Assembly: GCF_003967075.1 (NCBI RefSeq)
Contig: NZ_AP018664.1
Location: 620,001-684,000, forward strand
Direction: 5' to 3'
DNA length: 64,000 nucleotides
Source of the DNA: Sphingobium amiense
GTDB taxonomy: Bacteria > Pseudomonadota > Alphaproteobacteria > Sphingomonadales > Sphingomonadaceae
A model generated the notes under the pieces. It did not search any database, had not been told where the DNA came from, and was given only the letters and a program-made list of their open reading frames with translations. The translations under genes were made by a program, and so were the position numbers. Numbering within the stretch: the stretch's first letter is position 1; each line of letters begins with the position of its first letter. This document shows, piece after piece, positions 6,762 through 16,462 of the stretch.

Positions 6762-9700
6762 TCAGAAGCGGGTGGCAATCTCCAGAATGAATTGACGGCC
6801 ACGAGCATCACCAAGCGTGCTGTAGCCGACCTCATCGGACGCTCCGGCAAGCGGCGGCACTACGACGGGCGCTCGTGTGCCGAGCAGGTTGCGCACTCCC
6901 AGGCGGTAAGAAATGGCGGGCGCGTGGCTCGATGAAGAAAATGATCCGCTACGGAAGCCCACGTAGCCGTCTACATAAAATTGCGCCGGGATATGTAGCG
7001 CGCCCTGTTCAAGTAGCCTCGATGCGTTGGCGGCCTCAAAGCTCGACGCGGACGATGATCCTGGCTGATAGGCGTAGGTGATGCGATAGGACCCATAGCC
7101 TTGAATATTCATTCCTGCCGACCAGGCATCGCGGCTCCAGTCAATGCCTGCGTTGCCGCGAAGTGCTAGAGGACCGTTGAAGCTGTTGGCCATATTGAAT
7201 GCCGGCGCGTTCGGAATTCCCCGCCTTTTGAGCGTGGGTTGCCACGCGAACCTGCCGTAAACCTGAAATTTGCCAACTGCGGTCTCGCGCGCATAATCGA
7301 AGGCGGCGTCCACCACCTGCAAGCTCGATTGGCCGTCCGTGAGATAGCTCGCGTCCACCCTTGTGATCGGCCCTACAGAATAGCCGCTGGCGATATCTGC
7401 GGGAGTGGGAGGGGCGCGGGTGATCCGCCCGGGAAAGGAGTCTTCCCGGTCGACGAAATACTGGAAGTCGCCAAGAGCGTAATCTGTAATCTCGTGAGTG
7501 GTCTTGAGAAAACTGTCGTCGATCGACAGGCGGAAGCCGGGCGCGAAACCGGGTCGAAGCACCGCTCCGATCGAAAGCGTCCGCGCTCGCTGCGGGCGCA
7601 AGTTGGGCGAGCCGCCGAGCAGATACACGGTTTGGTTGGTGCTGCCCGGATGGAGACCTCCCCGCTTCGGATCGTCAATAATGGAATCGTAGGTCACAGT
7701 GCCCACCGGAGCGATCTGCGAGGGCGTTGGCGGCGTGTATCCGCTTGCGAAACTGGCTCGAAGCATAACCCCGCTAACGGGCGTGACGCGCAGGCCAGCG
7801 GTCAGGGCGGTCACGCTGCCCCGCGCTGTTACGCTTGACCCATAAACTCCTGCGGCCTGAAGCAGCGTTGCTTCTAGAGGGACCTTCAACTCGTAAAAAT
7901 CCTGGCGGAGTGCGAACTGGAATTCCAAGCCTCGAAGAGCTGCAAGGTGACTGTCATCGGCAACCAGTGGTACGCGCGCCTCAGCGAAGGCCGACCCGAC
8001 CCGAAACCTTTGGCTCGAATAGGATGTGGTGGACGGGGGAAAAGGGAAAATTGCATTCCGCTGATCGACCTCGCCCGGCGACCGATCCTCTCGCAGCTCG
8101 CCGGTAATCGTCACGGACGCTGGCCCGGCGGGAAGGCGAAGCGGCGAGCCGGCGATTTTCAGATTTACGTCGCGCAACCTGTCAGTGGCGCGCGTTTCCG
8201 ACACCCGCCCATATCCGGCCGCCGATAACTGGGAGGCGATCGCCGCGCCGTCCTGGAAGAAGTTGATTCCCCTGCTGGCGATCAAGGATCCATCGGTGGC
8301 TGTCGTCACTTCAGCGCGGCCAGTCGCAGCGTCGAGGCTCGAGGTCCAGCCGTTCCCCAGCTCGACGATTGTGCCGATCATCAAGCGATCGGTCGTCGTC
8401 CGATTTCGAACGTGCCCGACCAATCCCGGGGTTGGAAAGGTTACACTGATGATCTGCTGGAAAGGGTTGCCGCCTTCACCCGGCCCGAGAGTTGTCTGGC
8501 CCTGTGCGACGGCTCCAATGCTGGACCGGCCCGCCGAAACAAGCCGGAGGTAGTCGATGAAGATAGCGGCATGGCTCCCGATGTCCTGCCGCAAAGTTGC
8601 CAATAGCGACGTCATTCGACTCGGGGTGACGAGGCTCGCCAAGTCACCTTGGCCGTCGGGCGCGCTTGAAGAATCGAGGCGGCCCGCGTTTGCGACAAGC
8701 ACTGCCGCTCCCCCTGCGCCAACAGCCGGAGCGTTGAATGGCAGGAAGGTGGTCGAGCCGTTCAACGCCTTGCCTCCGAAGCTCGGCAACAGCTCCAAGG
8801 TTTGGGTTCTCGAAGTCTGGATGTTTATACTGCCAGATACCGGCAAGAAGCTCGAAGGATCGCGCTTGATACGAAGTTGCCGCGCATCCTTGATGTATGA
8901 GCGGTCCCCAAAGGCGAGGCCTCCGTCATCAGTCCGGCTGGCACGAACGGAGAGCCTGGTATGTCCACCGCGGCTCGTATAGCCGATATGTCCGCTTAGG
9001 GCTCTTCCGGCGGCGTCGCCCTGCTGCGCTATGCTTGATCGCGCTACCAGCTCAACTCCCTCGAATTCGCTTTTGGTGACGATATTGACTGCACCCCCGG
9101 TCGCGCCGATTCCGAAAATCCCTGCCGCGGTCGTCCCGATCGTCTCTACTCTGTCGATGCCTGTGATCGGGATCGCACTTATGTCCGATTGAAGAAAGTC
9201 GCCTATGCCCGGCACGCTGGGCATGCGGCGCCCATTCACCAACACGAGTGTTTGCTCAGTGCCGAGACCGCGCATGTCGACCTCGGACCTCACAGATGCT
9301 CCCCCCATATGGGGCATCTGATTTAGCGACGTCGACTGGGCGTTTTGAGGCAAGCGAGCGCGAAGAAACTCATCGGCGGTAGCGGACTGCGACCGATCGA
9401 TCTCCGTCCTGTCAAAGATCGCATAGGGCTGGATGTCGTCGGCGCTTCGGCGAATATCAGCGTTCAACGTCCGCTGGCCGATCACCAGGATTTCCGCAAT
9501 CGGTTCCTCGGGCGGGGCGGGCGACGCTCCCCTGGGTCCCACGGCTGCAGCAAAAACGAGATATGCTCCGCCGGCCGTCCTCCTGAAACTAAGCCCGGTA
9601 CCCGTCAGCAAAGCTGCAAGTCGTTGCTCGGGCCCGGCTCTCGGCCGATCAATGCCCGCCGCTTTTCCGATCGCGAGTCGCTCGTCGAACAGAATTTCGA

Positions 9701-9830
9701 TGTGCGTTTGCCGCGCTAGACGAGTCAGCGCCTCGATTAGATCTGCCCTTTTGCCAGCTTCGGCACGAACTGATGAAAGGGTCGCCAGGACCGCGAGGAA
9801 AAGAATTGCTGCTTTCAGCGCGGCGGTCAT
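6762..9830 (-). CDS. TonB-dependent outer-membrane receptor with STN domain
   Basis: About 1022 residues. Signal peptide at 1-25 (MTAALKAAILFLAVLATLSS), then an STN (secretin/TonB short N-terminal) signalling domain at about 30-95, a plug with ETIGTTAAGIFGIGATGGAVNIVTK, and a long beta-barrel ending in the aromatic terminus ILEIATRF. STN receptors usually signal through a FecR-like anti-sigma factor to an ECF sigma factor, but no such pair is beside this gene. Start 9830 is chosen to begin at the signal peptide; a GTG at 9881 is the longer option. Neither has a clear ribosome site. Ligand unknown; codon use is less GC-biased than in the core genes, as in the rest of the island. Confidence 0.88.
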   Translation of the reverse strand: MTAALKAAILFLAVLATLSSVRAEAGKRADLIEALTRLARQTHIEILFDERLAIGKAAGIDRPRAGPEQRLAALLTGTGLSFRRTAGGAYLVFAAAVGPRGASPAPPEEPIAEILVIGQRTLNADIRRSADDIQPYAIFDRTEIDRSQSATADEFLRARLPQNAQSTSLNQMPHMGGASVRSEVDMRGLGTEQTLVLVNGRRMPSVPGIGDFLQSDISAIPITGIDRVETIGTTAAGIFGIGATGGAVNIVTKSEFEGVELVARSSIAQQGDAAGRALSGHIGYTSRGGHTRLSVRASRTDDGGLAFGDRSYIKDARQLRIKRDPSSFLPVSGSINIQTSRTQTLELLPSFGGKALNGSTTFLPFNAPAVGAGGAAVLVANAGRLDSSSAPDGQGDLASLVTPSRMTSLLATLRQDIGSHAAIFIDYLRLVSAGRSSIGAVAQGQTTLGPGEGGNPFQQIISVTFPTPGLVGHVRNRTTTDRLMIGTIVELGNGWTSSLDAATGRAEVTTATDGSLIASRGINFFQDGAAIASQLSAAGYGRVSETRATDRLRDVNLKIAGSPLRLPAGPASVTITGELREDRSPGEVDQRNAIFPFPPSTTSYSSQRFRVGSAFAEARVPLVADDSHLAALRGLEFQFALRQDFYELKVPLEATLLQAAGVYGSSVTARGSVTALTAGLRVTPVSGVMLRASFASGYTPPTPSQIAPVGTVTYDSIIDDPKRGGLHPGSTNQTVYLLGGSPNLRPQRARTLSIGAVLRPGFAPGFRLSIDDSFLKTTHEITDYALGDFQYFVDREDSFPGRITRAPPTPADIASGYSVGPITRVDASYLTDGQSSLQVVDAAFDYARETAVGKFQVYGRFAWQPTLKRRGIPNAPAFNMANSFNGPLALRGNAGIDWSRDAWSAGMNIQGYGSYRITYAYQPGSSSASSFEAANASRLLEQGALHIPAQFYVDGYVGFRSGSFSSSSHAPAISYRLGVRNLLGTRAPVVVPPLAGASDEVGYSTLGDARGRQFILEIATRF

Positions 9831-10136
9831 TGGACCGAAAGCGAGCGAGCCGACGCTCCGCGGTCGCTGGCCCGCAATCACGAGTATGCCGTTCGGGTCC
9901 CACCAAGAAAGCTGGCGGGATCATGCGGGTCATCGATCCTGTAGCGATCATGTGAATACCAAGGCCTTGCGCGAAGTCTTCTCGTGCCGCGATAGCGAAC
10001 TGCCGCAGCGCCTCGACCCACGCTGCTAATTGCCTGCGGGTCTGCCAGGATGCTGCCGAAGAGGGGCCGGCCTGCCTGATGAGATTCGAGACCCCGCGAT
10101 CCGAGCGCCGGCAGCCAGGTGAGGGCGCTATCTCGC
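9831..10136. other. Gene-free stretch upstream of the TonB receptor
   Basis: About 300 bases between the broken kinase and the receptor. One minus-strand open frame crosses it but has no recognisable domain or ribosome site and overlaps the kinase end. Nothing supportable was seen; a decayed regulator cannot be excluded. Confidence 0.4.
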
Positions 10137-11674
10137 TTACTTTTCATGTCCGCCAATGGGCAGGCTGAACTCGAATCTGGCTCCCTTGCCAACATTTTCC
10201 GCGACCCTGATCTTGCCACCATGGCGATGGATGATCGACCCACACACCGACAGGCCCATCCCCATTCCGTCAGGTTTCGTAGTAGCAAACGCGGTGAACA
10301 AGCGGCCCTTGATCTCCTCTGCAATGCCCGGACCGGTGTCGCTGACGGCCACGACGATGCTGTCGTTCGACTGACCGGTTTCGACCGTTAGCTCCCGCTC
10401 CACAGCTTCCTCTGTCGCCATCGCCTGTACGGCGTTCATAACAAGATTGATAACGACCTGCTGGAGTTGGATCCGATCTCCTCTGATTGTTGCCAGGTTT
10501 CGAGTGAGATTGGTTCCAGTCTCGATATTGGCTCTTCGCAATTCGTGCCCGAGCAACAAGATTGTTTCCTCGACGAGAGAATTGAAGTCGACATCCTCGA
10601 TCATGGGCGCGTCGTTCTTCGCAAGCGATCGGAAGCGATTTATCACTTCCCCTGCACGGCGAGCCTCCTGGATAAGGCCTTCCAATGACCTGGCTGCGGC
10701 TTCAATGTCTGGCTTCTCGCGCTTCAGCCAGCGCAGTCCAGCTTGACCATTGCTTATGATGCCGCCGAGCGGCTGGTTCACCTCATGAGCGATCGAAGCG
10801 GTCAACTGTCCCAGGCTCGTAAGCCGCATCGCGTGGGCGAGGTCGGTCTGTGCCTCCAGCAGGGCGGCCCGGGCCTCGTTGTGCGCGGTAATGTCGGCGA
10901 CGGAGATAAAGACGCTATCTCGCGATGCCGCTTCCGGCGGAAAAGAGGTCGTGAAAAGGAGATCGACAGGTCGCCCATCGAGCCTCCGCAACCGGGTCTC
11001 CGTCTCGTAGCTCGGCCGACCTTCGAAAGCCGCAATCATGGCCTCGGCAAAGGTCACTTCGCTTTCTGTTGGCCAAATGTGGCCGACCGAGCCGATCAGG
11101 TCCTGTTTCGTCGCGGCGCCGAACATCGAAACGCTCGCGTCATTGACGGCAATGGCGCGCGTCAGGTCTATCGCCTCGCGCACGAACCGCGGATGATCGC
11201 GCAAATACTGGCGTAGGTCGGTCATGCCCATAGCGGCCAATTCGCCAATCCTGGCCCTTACGGCTGAGAAGTCGCATTCCCAGATCGAGACGCTCGTAGT
11301 CTGGAAGATATTGCGGTAGCGCGCCTCGCTTCGGCGCAACTCCATATCGGCTCGCTTCCGCTGCGTTATGTCGTTCCCGGTAGACAGGACACCCGCCGGC
11401 CGCCCCCGATCGTCGAGCAACAATGAGCAGCGCAATTGGACGACGAGCTGTCGCCCATCCTTCGAGAACGGCTCGACCTCGCCATCCCAGCTTCCTACCG
11501 CAATAAAGTCGTCGGCACTCATTGGGGGAACGGCACCACCAAGGCGCAGCATTTCACATGCTACCCGGCCGCAAGCTTCTTCCGACGTCCATCCATAGAG
11601 ATCCACCGCGCCCTGGTTCCAATACGTCAGGATGCCGTCGAGCGTGCGGACAGAAACGCTATCGTGGGTCTGGT
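10137..11674 (-). pseudogene. PAS-domain sensor histidine kinase, 5' end removed at the IS21 junction
   Basis: The remaining ~512 codons encode the second part of a PAS domain (SVRTLDGILTYWNQGAVDLY), a further PAS region, and an intact kinase core: HisKA with SIAHEVNQPLGG, an N-box in VINLVMNAVQAM, and G-boxes in SDTGPGIAEE and GMGMGLSVC. The reading frame runs straight into the left end of the IS element with no start codon; the first in-frame ATG (11606) lies inside the PAS domain. The missing N-terminus is not found on the other side of the IS, where an integrase fragment is present instead. The family is NtrB/FixL-like; signal and partner regulator unknown. Confidence 0.85.
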
Positions 11675-11734
11675 TGTTGATTGCCGCTGAGAAGTGACCC
11701 GGGGAAGCCAGTAATTTTCACTGAGAAGTGACCC
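11675..11734 (+). repeat. IS21 left end with two GAGAAGTGACCC repeats
   Basis: The terminal inverted repeat is followed by two direct copies of GAGAAGTGACCC (11689-11700 and 11723-11734). Multiple subterminal repeats of this kind are the transposase binding sites in IS21-type elements. Confidence 0.85.
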
Positions 11735-11775
11735 ATGTTTGAACACGTCCCTGGCTTTGAGCGGGGGACCATGGA

Positions 11776-13308
11776 GTGTTGGACATGGCATTATTGAGCG
11801 TCATCCGGCGCTGGCATTACCGCGATCATCTGTCGATCCGGGAGATAGCCAAGCGTACCGGTCTATCCCGCAACACGGTCCGTAAATATCTGCGGTCAGA
11901 CACAGTCGAGCCGCAGTTCAAAGTGCCCGAGCGGCCGAGCAAGCTGGATCCGTTCGTCGATCGGCTGACGGTCTGGCTCAGGCGAGAGATGGGCCGATCG
12001 CGCAAGCAGAAGCGCACGATCAAGCAGTTGCATGCCGATCTGGTGAGCCTGGGCTTTGACGGGTCCTATGGCCGTGTCGCGGCCTTTGCTCGTGCCTGGC
12101 GCGATGATTATCGCCGCCAGCAGCAGATGAGCGGCAAGGGCACCTTCGTGCCGTTGTCGTTCGCACCGGGTGAAGCATTCCAGTTTGACTGGAGCGAGGA
12201 CTGGGCGATCATCGATGGTGTCCGCACCAAGCTGCAGGTTGCACACTTCAAGCTCAGCTACAGCCGGGCCTTCTTCGTTCGAGCCTATCTGCTCCAGACC
12301 CACGAGATGCTGTTCGACGCCCATAATCACGCGTTCCGCGTGCTGGGCGGGGTGCCGCGCCGCGGCATCTATGACAACATGCGCACTGCCGTCGACAAGG
12401 TCGGGCGCGGCAAGGATCGGACCGTCAACGCCCGCTTCCTCACGATGGTGAGCCATTATCTGTTCGAGGCAGAGTTCTGTAATCCGGCAGCGGGTTGGGA
12501 GAAGGGGCAGGTCGAGAAGAACGTCCAGGATGCGCGGCATCGCCTGTGGCAGCCCGTTCCCCAGACCGAGACGCTCGACGCCCTGAACAGCTGGCTGGAG
12601 GATCGCTGCAAGGCGCTGTGGCAGGATATCCCGCACGGGATCGAACCGGGCTCTGTCGCTGATGCCTGGGCCGAGGAGGTGGCAAGCCTGATGCCGATGG
12701 GCAGGCCGTTCGACGGCTTTGTCGAATATGGCAAGCGGGTCTCACCGACCTGCCTCGTCCATCTGGAGCGCAACCGCTACAGCGTGCCGGCATCCTTTGC
12801 CAACCGCCCTGTCAGCGTGCGGCTCTATCCCGACCGCTTCCTCGTGGTGGCCGAGGGGCAGTTGCTGTGCGAACACCAGCGCATCATCGAACGATCCCAT
12901 GATGGGCCAGGACGCACTGTTTATGACTGGCGCCATTATCTGGCAGTGGTCCAGCGCAAGCCTGGCGCCCTGCGCAATGGCGCGCCGTTCCTAGAGATGC
13001 CCGATGCCTTCCAGCGGTTACAGCGCCATCTGTTGCGCGCTCCCGGCGGCGACAGAGAGATGGTCGAGATCCTTGCCCTGGTGCTGCATCATGACGAGCA
13101 GGTCGTACTGCGCGCGGTTACCATGGCGCTGGAGTCCGGTGTTCCGACCAAAACCCATATCCTCAACTTGCTGCACCGGCTGATCGACGGCAAGCCGCTG
13201 ACGACACCGCCGATCACGGCGCCCCAGGCGCTGAGGCTGGTCAGCGAGCCCCTTGCCAATGTGGAACGCTATGATGCGCTGCGCGGGGAGAACCGCCATG
13301 CGTCATGA
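11776..13308 (+). CDS. istA: IS21-family transposase IstA
   Basis: 510 residues. N-terminal helix-turn-helix ([20 protein letters not shown], about residues 20-40) binds the element ends. A retroviral-integrase-like DDE core follows: first Asp in FQFDWSEDW, second in [12 protein letters not shown], Glu in [11 protein letters not shown]. The start is taken as GTG 11776, with the GGGGGA at 11763-11768 some 7 bases upstream; ATG 11785 in the same frame is the alternative. The stop overlaps the istB start by 11 bases, the normal IS21 arrangement. The gene looks intact. Confidence 0.93.
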   Translation: MLDMALLSVIRRWHYRDHLSIREIAKRTGLSRNTVRKYLRSDTVEPQFKVPERPSKLDPFVDRLTVWLRREMGRSRKQKRTIKQLHADLVSLGFDGSYGRVAAFARAWRDDYRRQQQMSGKGTFVPLSFAPGEAFQFDWSEDWAIIDGVRTKLQVAHFKLSYSRAFFVRAYLLQTHEMLFDAHNHAFRVLGGVPRRGIYDNMRTAVDKVGRGKDRTVNARFLTMVSHYLFEAEFCNPAAGWEKGQVEKNVQDARHRLWQPVPQTETLDALNSWLEDRCKALWQDIPHGIEPGSVADAWAEEVASLMPMGRPFDGFVEYGKRVSPTCLVHLERNRYSVPASFANRPVSVRLYPDRFLVVAEGQLLCEHQRIIERSHDGPGRTVYDWRHYLAVVQRKPGALRNGAPFLEMPDAFQRLQRHLLRAPGGDREMVEILALVLHHDEQVVLRAVTMALESGVPTKTHILNLLHRLIDGKPLTTPPITAPQALRLVSEPLANVERYDALRGENRHAS

Positions 13309-14080
13309 TCCCGCCAGCGGCGCCATCATCGTCATGCTGCGCAGCCTCAAGATGCATGGCATGGCGCAGGCCGTCACCGATCTCATGGAGCAAGGCGCGC
13401 CCGCGTTCGACGCGGCCGTCCCGATCCTGTCCCAGCTTTTGAAGGCGGAGACTGCCGAACGGGAAGTGCGGTCGGTATCCTATCAGCTCAAGATCGCACG
13501 GTTCCCGGCCTATCGCGATCTGGCGAGCTTCGACTTTGCCAGCAGCGAGGTCAACGAGGCGCTGGTCCGCCAGCTTCACCGCTGCGAGTTTATGGACGTG
13601 GCCGACAATATCGTGCTGGTCGGCGGACCCGGAACCGGCAAGACCCACATCGCCACCGCCCTAGGCGTCCAGGCCATCGAGCATCATCGCAAGCGCGTGC
13701 GGTTCTTCTCCACGGTCGAGCTGGTCAACGCGCTGGAACAGGAGAAGGCGCAGGGCAAGGCAGGGCAGATCGCCGGAAGGCTTGCCCACTCCGATCTCGT
13801 GATCCTCGACGAGCTTGGTTATCTGCCGTTCAGCGCCTCAGGCGGCGCCCTGCTGTTCCATCTGCTGAGCAAGCTTTACGAGCGCACCAGCGTCATCATC
13901 ACCACCAACCTCAGCTTCAGCGAATGGGCCACCGTGTTCGGAGATGCCAAGATGACCACCGCGCTCCTCGATCGGCTCACCCATCACTGCCACATCCTCG
14001 AGACCGGCAACGACAGCTTCAGGTTCAAGAACAGCTCCGCTCAGCAGCCCAAAACCCGGAAGGAGAAAACCCCATCTTGA
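13298..14080 (+). CDS. istB: IS21-family helper ATPase IstB
   Basis: 260 residues, an AAA+/DnaC-like ATPase that assists IstA and selects target DNA. Walker A is [10 protein letters not shown] (around residue 108), Walker B is [11 protein letters not shown], with a downstream sensor in [17 protein letters not shown]. The ATG at 13298 overlaps the istA 3' end, so translation is probably coupled. Complete, no frameshift seen. Confidence 0.93.
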   Translation: MRHDPASGAIIVMLRSLKMHGMAQAVTDLMEQGAPAFDAAVPILSQLLKAETAEREVRSVSYQLKIARFPAYRDLASFDFASSEVNEALVRQLHRCEFMDVADNIVLVGGPGTGKTHIATALGVQAIEHHRKRVRFFSTVELVNALEQEKAQGKAGQIAGRLAHSDLVILDELGYLPFSASGGALLFHLLSKLYERTSVIITTNLSFSEWATVFGDAKMTTALLDRLTHHCHILETGNDSFRFKNSSAQQPKTRKEKTPS

Positions 14081-14111
14081 CCCACCCCTGACATCCGAAA
14101 CATAATCGCAA

Positions 14112-14164
14112 GGTGGGTCACTTCTCGATGAAAACCCCGGGTCACTTCTCAGCAGCAATCAACA
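14112..14164 (-). repeat. IS21 right end with two GAGAAGTGACCC repeats
   Basis: The mirror of the left end: copies of GAGAAGTGACCC read on the minus strand at 14150-14139 and 14126-14115, then the terminal repeat ending CAATCAACA at 14164. Confidence 0.85.
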
Positions 14165-14887
14165 GGCCTTGAAGAAATCTGGCATCTCCTCGTAAGCGAT
14201 CGCGGTGTAGTGGCCAGTGCTCAGCTTCTTCCGCTTCGGAAGACGGTGGATCAGATTGCCTTTCCAACGTGCCGGATTCTCCCAGGGGCTCTCGATGTGA
14301 TTGCCTGCCTTGGCGGCATCAAGGATGGTTTCGATGCGGCCGCGAACTCGTCCGGCCGTATCCGGAATCGTTGTCCAAATCGGCCGAAGCACGTCGAGCA
14401 CATCGTCCGTCGTGACCTCGTTCACAGGCTTCTCGACGATAAGCTTGCAATGGTTCGTGATCGAATTCCGCCACTGCCATCGGTGCTTCTCGTTCTTCCA
14501 GCCTTCCTCATGGGTCGAGATATATTCTTCGGCGAAAGTGCCGAACGTGGGCGTCACGTCGGTGCCCTCGGCCTCGGCCGCCGCCACGGCTTCTTGTGCC
14601 TCCCTCGCTTCAATCGCGGCAGTCTTTCGAAGCGCAAGAGGATCATTCCCTCTTGCAATCAGCTCCCGCGCAGTGGCGGCCATCTCTCTGATCTGTTCGA
14701 TCGTGTACTCGGGATTCCTCCCGAGGAACATTTCACGACGCTTCCCCTCGCGCATCCAAAGATAGATCCAGCGCTTCGAGCCGTCTGGCCGAACGCGCAA
14801 ATACAGCCCGCCGCCGTCGCTATGCCATCCGGGCTTCTTCAAGGATTCAATCTTCTTCGCGGTCAGTTTGTGGATCGCTTTCGCCAT
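14159..14887 (-). pseudogene. Tyrosine integrase, N-terminal fragment cut by IS21
   Basis: The first ~241 residues of a P4-type island integrase. It contains the Arm-DNA-binding DUF4102 domain (LTAKKIESLKKPGW... GGLYLRVRPDGSKRW, residues 8-40, on to about 85) and the core-binding domain (FGTFAEEYISTHEEGWK, residues about 118-210). The catalytic domain with the R-HxxR-Y residues is absent. The frame meets the IS terminus, whose TGTTGA supplies the stop. Start 14887 has a strong AGGAGG 8 bases upstream. The intact family is around 400 residues. This integrase cannot act, so the island is probably fixed unless helped in trans. Confidence 0.9.
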
Positions 14888-14930
14888 CCGTGTTCCTCCT
14901 TCGGTCCCTGCACTTCCGGCCCGAATTCCC

Positions 14931-14953
14931 GCCCTAAAAATTGCCCTAAAAAT
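14931..14953. repeat. Two 11-bp direct repeats upstream of the integrase
   Basis: GCCCTAAAAAT occurs at 14931-14941 and 14943-14953, one per 12 bases, about 45 bases before the integrase start and between it and the presumed attachment site. The position fits arm-type integrase binding sites or an autoregulatory site; this is inference. Confidence 0.4.
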
Positions 14954-15076
14954 GGCGCCAGAAGTAGGCGATCATGGGCGAGCGTTGGCGGTCGATAGCG
15001 GAAACGTCATGTGCATGCTGCGGGATAAAAACATAGCGAAATCACTGGCTTATTGGAAGAAAAATGATCGATTTCC

Positions 15077-15118
15077 GAGCCGTAAATTTGGGGGATACGA
15101 TCCCCCTCGGCTCCACCA
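15077..15118 (+). other. tRNA/tmRNA-like 3' end, candidate island attachment site (attR)
   Basis: GAGCCG is followed by a T-arm-like hairpin (GGGGG-ATACGAT-CCCCC, 15090-15106) and CGGCTCC-A-CCA, a plausible 3' acceptor strand with discriminator and CCA end. No 5' tRNA half or anticodon arm is present, so it is not a complete tRNA. It lies 190 bases upstream of the DUF4102 integrase start, where attR copies of a tRNA or tmRNA 3' end are usual. The loop deviates from the standard TTCRANY, so a tmRNA acceptor piece is as likely as a tRNA. Confidence 0.55.
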
Positions 15119-15149
15119 TTTCCCTGCATCTGACGATAATGGCAGGATT

Positions 15150-16331
15150 TCAGTGTCCTGCCGCCACCGGTCTGGGCGGACACTCGCTCTTCGCCAGCCG
15201 CAGGACGGCGGCGCCGAGCAGTCCGGCGAGCAGCGATCCGGCGAGGATGCCGATCTTCGCCTCTGCCTGAAGCAGCGGCGCGTCGGGGAAAGCCAGCAGC
15301 GTTATGAACAGGCTCATGGTAAAGCCTATCCCGCACAGCAGCGCCGTTCCCGCCGTCTGCGCTCCGGTCGCATGAGCGGGCATGTCGGCGAGCCGCAGCC
15401 GGACCGCCAGCATGGTGAAGCCGAACACCCCCACAAGCTTGCCGACGAGGAGGCCAAGCGCCGCGCCCAATGTCACCGGCGCCACCAGCGCTTCGGCAGG
15501 CAGGCCGATGAGCGACACACCCGCATTCGCAAGGCCGAAGATCGGCACGACGAGAAAACCAACCGGGACGTGCAGCCAATGTTCCAGACGATGGAGGGGG
15601 CTGTCGTCACCGGCCTCACTTTCTCCGATCGGAATGGTGAATGCCAGCAGCACGCCCGCCAGGGTGGCGTGGATACCCGACCGCAGCACCAAGAACCACA
15701 GCAGCAGGCCCAGCAGCAGATAGGGCATCAGGCGACGCACCTTCATCCGGTTCAGCGCGATCAAAATCGCGAGGGTGACGCCAGCCGCTGCGAGATCGGG
15801 CAGCGATACGCCCGCGGTGTAGAAAATCGCGATGATGACGATTGCGCCGAGATCGTCGATGATTGCCAGCGCGGTCAGGAAAATCTTGAGCGACACCGGC
15901 ACGCGGTCTCCGAGCAGGGACAGCACCGCAAGGGCGAAGGCGATGTCGGTCGCCGCCGGAATTGCCCAGCCGCGCAGCGTCGCGCCCGAATTGAACAGGC
16001 TGTAGACCAGCGCGGGAACCAGCATCCCGCCCAGCGCGGCGATGCCGGGCAGAACCCGACGCGGCCATGTCGCCAATTGCCCGTCTATCGTCTCCCGCTT
16101 GATCTCCAGCCCGACGAGCAGGAAGAACAGGGCCATCAGCCCGTCATTGATCCAGTGTTCGACCGACAGCGGCCCGGCTTTCGCGTGGAGCAGCGCCTCA
16201 TATCCCTTCCCCAGCGGAGAATTGGCGATCAGGAGTGCAAGAGCCGCGGCTCCCATCAGCATCAGGCCGGACGAAGACTGGCCCTGCAGGAACTGGCGAA
16301 GGGCGCTGGAAAAGCGCAGGCGAGCGACCAT
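15150..16331 (-). CDS. nhaA: Na+/H+ antiporter NhaA
   Basis: 393 residues with about 12 hydrophobic segments. Exports Na+ in exchange for protons across the inner membrane, giving salt and alkaline tolerance. Family landmarks: [30 protein letters not shown] with the [11 protein letters not shown] pair of aspartates (ion-binding site), and [15 protein letters not shown]. Start 16331 (MVARLRFSS) is chosen with GGAG about 9 bases upstream; a longer start at 16400 would add 23 residues unlike NhaA. It is the first core gene right of the island end. No NhaR-type regulator is adjacent. Confidence 0.95.
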   Translation of the reverse strand: MVARLRFSSALRQFLQGQSSSGLMLMGAAALALLIANSPLGKGYEALLHAKAGPLSVEHWINDGLMALFFLLVGLEIKRETIDGQLATWPRRVLPGIAALGGMLVPALVYSLFNSGATLRGWAIPAATDIAFALAVLSLLGDRVPVSLKIFLTALAIIDDLGAIVIIAIFYTAGVSLPDLAAAGVTLAILIALNRMKVRRLMPYLLLGLLLWFLVLRSGIHATLAGVLLAFTIPIGESEAGDDSPLHRLEHWLHVPVGFLVVPIFGLANAGVSLIGLPAEALVAPVTLGAALGLLVGKLVGVFGFTMLAVRLRLADMPAHATGAQTAGTALLCGIGFTMSLFITLLAFPDAPLLQAEAKIGILAGSLLAGLLGAAVLRLAKSECPPRPVAAGH

Positions 16332-16462
16332 GATGTTCGTCTCCGGCAAAGAGGCGGCACCGGCGGCCCGACCGGCGACTGAAAAACCTGCCCCGCTCAA
16401 ACCGGCGTGACACCCGATCTTTCTATTGCAGCGCTAGGGGGAAGTGGCAACCGCCCGATGTG

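Larger units (their letters stand above)
11675..14164 (+). mobile_element. IS21-family insertion sequence, complete (2490 bp)
   Basis: Carries istA and istB in order with overlapping ends. Termini begin 5'-TG and end CA-3': left TGTTGATTGCCGCTGAG and, as reverse complement, right TGTTGATTGCTGCTGAG, followed on both sides by AAGTGACCCGGGG. The 4-8 bp target duplication usual for IS21 is absent: TCTGGT on the left against GGCCTT on the right. The two flanks carry different broken genes, pointing to an IS-mediated deletion or recombination between two copies. Confidence 0.93.

Noticed and set aside
9878..10324. Minus-strand frame between the kinase and the TonB receptor
   Set aside because: No ribosome site or domain, overlaps the kinase 3' end in another frame.
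11666..14172. Target-site duplication around the IS21 element
   Set aside because: The bases outside the two termini differ (TCTGGT versus GGCCTT), so none could be called.
15077..15118. Complete tRNA gene at the integrase-proximal CCA end
   Set aside because: No 5' half, D-arm or anticodon arm is present upstream; kept only as a 3'-end fragment/attachment site.
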